From Endotrypanum monterogeii (lineage: Eukaryota; Euglenozoa; Kinetoplastea; Trypanosomatida; Trypanosomatidae): a stretch of 64,000 nt of DNA. Numbering within the stretch: the stretch's first letter is position 1; each line of letters opens with the position of its first letter. The notes under the pieces are model-generated. The model was not told where the DNA came from. It did not search any database and saw only the letters and a program-made list of their open reading frames with translations. The position numbers were made by a program, and so were the translations under genes. Shown piece by piece: positions 57,701 to 64,000 of this stretch. Location: positions 160,331 to 224,330 of the forward strand of contig CM007344.1 in assembly GCA_000333855.2 (NCBI GenBank), written 5' to 3'.

Positions 57701-57820
57701 ATGTGTGTGTGTATATATATATATATGTGTGTGTGTATATATAATATATATATATATGTGTGTGTGTATATATATATATATGTGTGTGTGTATATATAAT
57801 ATATATATATATATATATAT
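57701..57820. repeat. Tandem 55-base repeat built of TG and TA blocks
   Basis: The unit ATG(TG)n(TA)n(TG)n(TA)nA(TA)n occurs twice with a period of 55 bases (57701-57755 and 57756-57810), with a TA tail to 57820. Seen directly by aligning the ATGTG starts at 57701, 57725, 57756 and 57780. Confidence 0.9.
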
Positions 57821-58272
57821 TGAAGGAGAAGGGCGGAGGCAATGGGTAAAGTGCTGCGAAAACCCAAAGATATTATCGCAGAGATCGTTCCACTGTGGGA
57901 ACGCGCCGATGGGCGAGGAAGTGCCCTTCCCCCCCCCCCCCGCCCCCCTCTTTCTCCATCACCACTCTCGATCGTGCGCCGTCAGCTAATCCATGCATCT
58001 TCTATTTAACTGCGTGAACTAGTCCTGCGCGGTCTCCCCTCCTCACCGTTACGGCAACATGCGCCTCGCCGTGCACAACGCGTTTGCTTCACTCAGTTGT
58101 CCTTTTCTTTCCATCTGTCGGTCTCCCCTGTGCGTTGACGGCTGCAACTCGAGCATTCACGTGTACTGTGGCAACCGTAAATATATATATATATATATCA
58201 AGAACATATGCGTTGTCTCGCACATTCTAGAAGACACGCATATCATATTGCGGGCGCATTATCGCCCTGCGT

Positions 58273-58302
58273 CACACACACACACACATATATATATATA
58301 TA
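58273..58302. repeat. Compound (CA)8(TA)7 microsatellite in the 5' leader
   Basis: Direct observation, 52 bases upstream of the TRAPPC10-like ATG. Confidence 0.95.
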
Positions 58303-58353
58303 CGCCCAGAAAGAAGGTTCAACTGACTGAACTTCGACTCTGACTGCCGAAAA

Positions 58354-61300
58354 ATGTTTCCCAGTTACCCTCCGATGGCCCACAGCAGCCCCCACCCCTC
58401 CAAAGTAGCCCCATCATCGCTGAAGGGATGTAAAACCTTTGAGCATTCTTGTCTGACCACCCACAACGCGGAGTTGACGGCACCCACAGTGACGACCTCC
58501 AACTGTGCGGATGACCCTTTGGCCCTCACCGACGCGTCCTCCACGTCCACCCCTCCCCGTAATCTAGTAGACATGCACTTCCACCTCCCTCCTGCCCTCA
58601 TCACGTGCTTTGTGCGGCACACAAACGCCCATCACCAGCTCCTGGCTACCCCAGCAATTGTCGAGTGGTGTTTGCGGGACTTACAGCGTCAACTCATGCA
58701 AGGGGTCCCAGTGGAGCGCGTGTTTGGTCCGACTGTCCCGGCTACGATGCCTATGAACAGGAGAACGTATAGCGCTACCCCTTCGAAGGACAAGATTTTC
58801 ACTGCTCCGCTGAACAGCTCCGTGCCGCCCCCCATCAACACACCGAATGCCGGTTCATACCTAGCAGGCAGCCGAGTGCGTCTTCAGCTGGCGAAGACCA
58901 CCGATATTTTGAATGTAGCAAGTGGCACCTCAGCACTGCATCTGCTCATCTACGCTGTCGACGAGTTGGAGTCGAAGCCAGCAGTAGTGGCGCAGATCGC
59001 ACAGGACTGGCGTGCCGCCTTGATGCGCAAAGGTGAAGGAGACGACTGTCTGGTTCTGTTGGTGCATAGCGACCTCATCGCCGCTGCCGAAGAAGCCTCT
59101 CGACTCGCAGAGGAGGCACAGCAGAGTAGTGGCCAATCGCTAGCCGCCGTCTCGAAGTCACCCGTCCCCACTACCAAGGAAGCCGGACTCTCCATAGGGA
59201 GCTCGGCCGCTTCTGCGCCGGCCGTCAGTCAGGCAAGGGTAGATGCTGCTGCAGCGCAACTGCGCAAGTACTACAAGGAGCTCCGCGATGTGAAGTTCCT
59301 TCCCCAGCAAATGTGTGCGTACATGCCGAACGAAACGCTGTTGCGTATCCTCGAGCGGCTGCGGTCTGCTTTCCTCACACACGGTGCACGCTTGCGTCAG
59401 GGATTTGAGGCGTGTGCGGCGCGAAAACGACGGTCCCCACAGGACCCTTGGACCACGCCAGGGGCACCTGTCTCCGCCACAGGACCGCGCATCGACCGCA
59501 GCACATCGTGTTCAAGGACTCTGCAGCAACCACCAGCTGGTGGTCCCCTTTCCCCATCGCCACCGGAGGCACAGAAGTATTGGAGTGTGCAGGAGTTCTG
59601 GCGCTGTGGATTCGACCTCGCCGTGCACTACCTGCAGTACGGTCTCGTGTTCGACGCTCGCGCGGTACTGGAGCGGCTTTTTCTTGAGTACTACAACAGC
59701 TCCGACGACTACAACTTTATGCGCACGCCTGTCGAGACACTGCAGCGACTGGGGCAGGTACCGAACTTGTTCGACACGAACAGATACGCCGACTGGGAAC
59801 AGAGCAGATCCGGTTATCCGAAAGGACTGAGCGCGGGGGCTGAGCTGCTTGACGGTCTGTTGCTCATCACTGCGGCAGAAATGACGTGCTCCTTGCTGCT
59901 GGGTGACACCACGGCAGCGATGACTCGTTATCAAGCGTTTATGCAGGTGACACAGGAGAAATTCGATGAGTGGTCCACCGCAAATCCGCAAGAGAGCCCT
60001 TCGACTGCGGTATCATCGACGAAGGCAGCGGACGGCCGGCACAGATCCTCATCCCTCAACTTCTCCACCTTCCAGCAGTTCTTTCTGCTTCAGTGCTACC
60101 TGTCCGGGCTCCGTCTGTGGTGGCCGGCGAGCGGACTGTGCCGTTCACGACGTGAAGCCACCACTGCCACGGGTACCACACCACCACAGCGAGATCAACC
60201 ACCCGACCTCATCGCGGAGAAGTCGAGCAGGGTGCGCATGATATCCCCGGTATCGCTCTCCCCCACAAAGACGCGGGCGGCCATTTGCACGGCGACTGCA
60301 AATCTAAGCAACCACAGCGATAACCGCGACCATGATCGCCTATCACAAGAATCCGCAGCGACATCGAATTCTCTCTCCCCTATACTCCGCACGGCAGCAG
60401 ACAATGAAAAGGTAATAAGCATGGCGCCCGTGTCCGGCGCCGACCCCGCTCAGCTCGGCCTGCCCACACTCGTGGGAAATGGAGTCCGCTACTCCATCAC
60501 GAACCTATCCTTTACTGCGGCCACCGCCAGCGAGGGTCAAAGTGCGGCGCGACAGGATTCGGTTGGAAGGAAAGTAGGCAACTTGATCACCGAGCCTACC
60601 GCTTCTGCCTTGGCGGGACCGCACGCTGGCATTCCATCAGAGGCAGACTCGAGGAGGAACGTGGAGGCAACTGTGTGCAATGGAGGGCTCAACTATCTGC
60701 TGGAGAGCTGCGAGGACACCGTGGAATCAGCAACCACTCATCTTATTGATCTCGCCATATCGACTGGGTTGCTCCCACAGGACACGGTGGCCCAGGAATC
60801 GCTGGAGAGTGTGCAAGCTATGCGTGACGCACTCACTGATGGCGATGCAGAGGCGATGTGGGCTCTCCAGCAGCATCAACGGCACATACGACAAATTTGT
60901 GTGGAAGCAGCAAGTCTTCTAGAGAAGGCTAGAGACGCACTAGCGGCCGTCGCGCAGGATCTTGGCTACGGCCATCTCAGCTACCCGGTATCTCTCACCG
61001 CTGGCGCGGCATCAAGGAATCAGGGTGAACCAGGTCATTCCGATGTCGATAAAAGTGAAGGCACTGCGGCGCCATCGTTTTTATTTTCGAATGTCGAGGA
61101 GTTGTCGTCACCTGAAAAGGCATTGGGTCTATGGCGGGTGCTCACAATGATGGCCGCCTTATCCCTGCGCATTGGAGAGCAGCGGCGTCGTGAACAAGAC
61201 CTCTACGCCCAACTCGCTGTAACCTTCCTCATCGACCAACCCAACGTGACAGCCAACATCGTATCGGAACGCTTGCTGCCGAGCACCAACCGTCGTGGCT

Positions 61301-64000
61301 GGAGGCAGATCGAACTGTTTGTGCGCCGCCTTTACGTGGAGGCGCGAGAGCGGCTCATGCGGAGTGCCGGGCTGGTCTCGCCGAGCCGTACGACAGCGAT
61401 GGTCGAGCCGCAATCGGAGCGCTGGCTCTGCGTGTTCCCCACCAGCGCCGACTACGCCCTCTACCGCGAGTGTACTCTGGAGCTGCTGAGCAGCAGCGGA
61501 TGCGGCGGCGTGGCTACCGAGGATGTTATAGAGTTTTGTTTTGACAAGCACCTCTTCTCCCCGCGCCCGATGGTGGAGCGGTGGCGGGAGCTGCTCTGGA
61601 TCGACACACTGGTAATAGGAACTATCTTCGAGGGGGAACCCTGCGAATACCCGCTAGAGCACTTCTCGTCCTCATTCATGGTGAAGGTAGATCACAAGGC
61701 ACCAACCACCATCACTCCAGACTCTAAGGAGGACAGAGTCGCTGCGATCAAGGAGCGCTCAGGCACCGTCTCGCGTGGCGTGTTGAAGGCAAACGTCAAC
61801 GATGTTGTGCAAATCAGCGTTGTGGCTTGGTGTGTCATTGACCCCCTGGCACGTCCGGCCTTCCCTGGGGCCGCAGAGGAGACAAGAGGGACGCTCGAGG
61901 CGAAACCCGAGGCTAGATTTCAGCTTACGCTAGAGTCTCGCAAAGACTGGAGCGACGAGGACGAGGTCACGCATGAAGTGAGCATCTGTGGCGCCGACGC
62001 TGTATATTACGACGGGCAGACACACCATCTCCGCGTGGTCTTCACCTTTCCGGTATGCCACGCGGGCCTCTATCGTCTGCGCTGTCTGCGCCTGTGCAAC
62101 GGCAGCATATGGCTATCCTACTATCCGCAGAGCAACACCAGTGGCAGAGGTGGTGACCCAACCAGGTGGACATTATTTCCGAATGTTTCAGACTGGTACG
62201 CCCCCTCCACGCAGATTCCAGCGCGGCTCATTGCGGAACCTCTGTACCAGCCAGTGGGCCGTTCTCCCTTGCTGAGGGTACCGCAGCCGCGCAGCAGCGT
62301 TCATCTTCAACTTCACCTTCCCAAGGAGGCCCACTGCTTTGCGGATAGCGTTGATTACGTGACGTTAGATGTGGAGCTGGAAGACCCTCTCCCCATCGGT
62401 GCACCAGCACCTACGGCGGCGTCTGCGGACGGGCTGGGTAGTGTGACCTCAACCCATTACATAGACGTACCGTTAGGGAGAGGGCTTGGTGCAGCACCAG
62501 GGAAGCAAGGCAACCTTGCTGAGGCAAACAGTCTTTGCTCACCCGCCGAGTGCATCTGCTCGTATAAAAATACTCCCGGTAGTCTGTTCTTGCCGCTCTC
62601 ACCTGGTCGAACCGGCGGAGAAAGCACTCAGCCTGCCCCAAACTACTTTCCAGCGACGTGTTGGCTGCCTCTACCCCGCGGAGCCGAAATTCGCAGTGAG
62701 GGACTCCCACGTCAAAACGTGTCGTACCCGCACACGTCACGTAATCGGCTGCCTCCTTCCCTCGGAGATGACGAGTTTCAACGCAAGGGAAACGAAGCAC
62801 ACACACCCCCCAGCACACTGCGCCTTCTCGGTGCGGTGGTGATTGGAACCCCAAACGTCTACCGCCCCAGGAGCAGCGTCGCGGCAGCATCAGCGATGGC
62901 GCGCTCTACCCTAGGCGCTTCTCTCTTGAACTTCAGCATGGTCGGACACGGCAGTGCCCCCTCCGGCGTAGTTGTACCCGGTGGCGTCAACAGCAGTACT
63001 CTGCTAGGATTGAGCAGCTCCTTTTCCCTGCGGACCCTGCAACCGGTTGACTCACTATCCTTAACTCGACGGGGGGGCGCGCCACCGAGATCACCTGCAC
63101 CAGGGTATGTATCCTCTATGTCATTTGGCGATGTTCCAGAGCCGCTTCGCCCCGGCACAGCAGGGCGCAGTGCACGCTACAAATCTGTATTCAGATCGTT
63201 GCGTCTAAGCAACCCACTCGAGCTGACAGAGACGACCGCCACAGTGGAGGCGCCGATGGACCAGAATTCCCTGCAACAACAACAGCAGCAGGAGCAGCAG
63301 CAGCAGCAGACTCTTCCTCGCACTCGCCGCCCCTCCAAAGCACCTCCTAGCTCCTTAGAGGGTGGCGCACCAGGCAGAGTCGCCGCAACGGGCAACGATA
63401 AGATAGGTGGTGACTTACGTGGGAATCGCAGTGTTGCTGCCTCGGTACACAACTTCGGCCTCCCAGCCATCCTGGGCGAAGCCGCAACGACACCTGTGCC
63501 GTCCTTGTTACACAAGGTTTCTGAGGGTGTCATGGAGCTCGTGCTGGTGCACGCTGACACGGTCATCCAGGAGGACAGGAGTGGGACGGCACCATCGCAC
63601 ACGGTAAGGACGGTAGCATCCGCTCTGACTGCCGCGCGCACCGTAGTGCCCATTCACCTCCGTTCTTTCCTGAAGGACCCCCCTGCACCGGAGCTGCAGT
63701 GGACGGACTCAACGAAAAGCGACACCATGACCGCGCGCACGCCGCAGCTTCGCGCAGAAAGCTGCGTGCCAGCCGACCCACCGCGTGAAACAGTGATCCG
63801 ATTTTTTGTCGACGACACCGATTCGGAGAAGGATGGGAGCGCTATCACACATATGCGTTTACGCTTGCCACTGTTGCCACTCCTCTCCACACCGATCCCG
63901 ACGAAGGCGCTTGAGAGTCCGCGACCAGAAACCGTGACATCTGCAAGAGGGGTGGAGGAGGACCCCGCGCCGTCTGCTGCGGTTGCAGCGAACCAAGCGC
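58354..64000 (+). CDS. TRAPPC10/Trs130-like protein (partial, runs off the window)
   Basis: The frame is open from ATG 58354, after an in-frame TGA at 58324, to the last base, giving at least 1882 codons with no stop. N-terminal motifs fit TRAPPC10/Trs130 of the TRAPP II tethering complex. LHLLIYAVDELESK with a following IAQDWRAALM and LVLLVHSDL (about 195-240) resembles the LY-V-c-----y---i--l--W block. LRKYYKELRDVKFLP and LLRILERLRSAFLTH precede a WSVQEFWRCGFDLAVHYLQYG segment (about 410-431), then VFDARAVLERLFLEYYN. This matches the family's F--LKE-LA-----l--DAL--YDEL region. Near residue 1230 VVFTFPVCHAGLYRLRCLRL looks like the Ig-like part of the C-terminal half. TRAPP II acts on Rab GTPases at the Golgi. 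Long Ser/Thr/Pro inserts and a Gln run (63274-63309) make it far longer than the human protein of about 1260 residues. The 3' end is missing from the window. Confidence 0.65.
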   Translation, partial: MFPSYPPMAHSSPHPSKVAPSSLKGCKTFEHSCLTTHNAELTAPTVTTSNCADDPLALTDASSTSTPPRNLVDMHFHLPPALITCFVRHTNAHHQLLATPAIVEWCLRDLQRQLMQGVPVERVFGPTVPATMPMNRRTYSATPSKDKIFTAPLNSSVPPPINTPNAGSYLAGSRVRLQLAKTTDILNVASGTSALHLLIYAVDELESKPAVVAQIAQDWRAALMRKGEGDDCLVLLVHSDLIAAAEEASRLAEEAQQSSGQSLAAVSKSPVPTTKEAGLSIGSSAASAPAVSQARVDAAAAQLRKYYKELRDVKFLPQQMCAYMPNETLLRILERLRSAFLTHGARLRQGFEACAARKRRSPQDPWTTPGAPVSATGPRIDRSTSCSRTLQQPPAGGPLSPSPPEAQKYWSVQEFWRCGFDLAVHYLQYGLVFDARAVLERLFLEYYNSSDDYNFMRTPVETLQRLGQVPNLFDTNRYADWEQSRSGYPKGLSAGAELLDGLLLITAAEMTCSLLLGDTTAAMTRYQAFMQVTQEKFDEWSTANPQESPSTAVSSTKAADGRHRSSSLNFSTFQQFFLLQCYLSGLRLWWPASGLCRSRREATTATGTTPPQRDQPPDLIAEKSSRVRMISPVSLSPTKTRAAICTATANLSNHSDNRDHDRLSQESAATSNSLSPILRTAADNEKVISMAPVSGADPAQLGLPTLVGNGVRYSITNLSFTAATASEGQSAARQDSVGRKVGNLITEPTASALAGPHAGIPSEADSRRNVEATVCNGGLNYLLESCEDTVESATTHLIDLAISTGLLPQDTVAQESLESVQAMRDALTDGDAEAMWALQQHQRHIRQICVEAASLLEKARDALAAVAQDLGYGHLSYPVSLTAGAASRNQGEPGHSDVDKSEGTAAPSFLFSNVEELSSPEKALGLWRVLTMMAALSLRIGEQRRREQDLYAQLAVTFLIDQPNVTANIVSERLLPSTNRRGWRQIELFVRRLYVEARERLMRSAGLVSPSRTTAMVEPQSERWLCVFPTSADYALYRECTLELLSSSGCGGVATEDVIEFCFDKHLFSPRPMVERWRELLWIDTLVIGTIFEGEPCEYPLEHFSSSFMVKVDHKAPTTITPDSKEDRVAAIKERSGTVSRGVLKANVNDVVQISVVAWCVIDPLARPAFPGAAEETRGTLEAKPEARFQLTLESRKDWSDEDEVTHEVSICGADAVYYDGQTHHLRVVFTFPVCHAGLYRLRCLRLCNGSIWLSYYPQSNTSGRGGDPTRWTLFPNVSDWYAPSTQIPARLIAEPLYQPVGRSPLLRVPQPRSSVHLQLHLPKEAHCFADSVDYVTLDVELEDPLPIGAPAPTAASADGLGSVTSTHYIDVPLGRGLGAAPGKQGNLAEANSLCSPAECICSYKNTPGSLFLPLSPGRTGGESTQPAPNYFPATCWLPLPRGAEIRSEGLPRQNVSYPHTSRNRLPPSLGDDEFQRKGNEAHTPPSTLRLLGAVVIGTPNVYRPRSSVAAASAMARSTLGASLLNFSMVGHGSAPSGVVVPGGVNSSTLLGLSSSFSLRTLQPVDSLSLTRRGGAPPRSPAPGYVSSMSFGDVPEPLRPGTAGRSARYKSVFRSLRLSNPLELTETTATVEAPMDQNSLQQQQQQEQQQQQTLPRTRRPSKAPPSSLEGGAPGRVAATGNDKIGGDLRGNRSVAASVHNFGLPAILGEAATTPVPSLLHKVSEGVMELVLVHADTVIQEDRSGTAPSHTVRTVASALTAARTVVPIHLRSFLKDPPAPELQWTDSTKSDTMTARTPQLRAESCVPADPPRETVIRFFVDDTDSEKDGSAITHMRLRLPLLPLLSTPIPTKALESPRPETVTSARGVEEDPAPSAAVAANQA
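63274..63309 (+). repeat. CAG/CAA repeat encoding poly-Gln
   Basis: Twelve codons, eleven of them Gln with one Glu, within the TRAPPC10-like gene; seen directly. Confidence 0.95.

Larger units (their letters stand above)
57655..58353 (+). other. Intergenic region with compound TA/TG minisatellite
   Basis: No gene. It holds a 55-base tandem repeat of TA and TG blocks (57701-57810, plus a TA tail to 57820), C-runs near 57931, TA tracts at 58181-58199 and compound (CA)n(TA)n at 58273-58302, 52 bases before the last gene. Confidence 0.6.

Noticed and set aside
57705..57989. 94-codon open frame in the TA/TG minisatellite
   Set aside because: It translates the repeat into Tyr/Ile/Cys/Val runs; the sequence is a minisatellite, not a gene.
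1..64000. tRNA, snoRNA or rRNA genes
   Set aside because: I looked for the tRNA B-box pattern and cloverleaf-like spacing in the spacers and found none convincing; snoRNA cannot be excluded without a covariance search.

Overview
The window looks like nuclear DNA of a trypanosomatid protist, most likely Leishmania or a close relative in the Leishmaniinae. All 18 intact or partial protein genes lie on the + strand without introns. They are separated by 0.5-1.5 kb spacers full of pyrimidine tracts with downstream AG dinucleotides (candidate spliced-leader acceptors) and CA, TA and GT microsatellites. Coding regions are GC-rich and the proteins carry long low-complexity inserts. No strand switch, tRNA, rRNA, CRISPR array or bacterial-type operon signal was seen, so this reads as an internal piece of one polycistronic transcription unit. 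The species was not determined.

Layout. 0.7-4.1 kb: family A DNA polymerase of Pol theta/nu type without a helicase domain. 5.0-8.3 kb: FG-repeat protein fused to a PCID2/Thp1-like domain. 9.3-11.7 kb: MCM5. 12.1-13.6 kb: class I methyltransferase. 14.3-17.1 kb: APC4-like protein. 18.1 kb: 115-residue membrane protein. 19.8-21.1 kb: TBC-domain protein. 22.3-33.5 kb: three kinetoplastid-type proteins of unknown function. 34.2-36.1 kb: RFC1. 37.0-38.6 kb: unknown basic protein. 39.6-40.9 kb: MND1. 41.7-44.7 kb: F-box/kelch protein. 45.7-46.3 kb: outer-arm dynein light chain LC1. 47.6-50.2 kb: apparent decayed gene. About 50.6-51.1 kb: 20-N gap flanked by a near-identical 0.22 kb duplication. 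51.5-55.4 kb: SNF2 ATPase of ATRX/ARIP4 type. 56.2-57.7 kb: zinc finger plus 2H phosphoesterase (ASCC1/AKAP7-like). 58.4 kb to the end: very long TRAPPC10-like protein running off the window.

Function. Five genes act on DNA: replicative helicase subunit (MCM5), clamp loader (RFC1), translesion/end-joining-type polymerase, meiotic recombination cofactor (MND1) and chromatin remodeller (SNF2). Others cover mRNA export, cell-cycle proteolysis (APC4-like, F-box/kelch), membrane traffic (TBC, TRAPPC10-like) and flagellar motility (LC1). In trypanosomatids neighbours in one unit need not share a pathway. The most interesting points are the FG/PCID2 fusion, the decayed gene at 47.6-50.2 kb, the enlarged MND1, the BRCT-less RFC1, the poly-Gly insertion in the MCM5 zinc finger, and the zinc finger where ASCC1 proteins usually have a KH domain.

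Starts were set at the first in-frame ATG that keeps the conserved domain. For several genes the frame stays open upstream through CA-repeat-rich leader with only GTG or TTG codons, and that part was left out.
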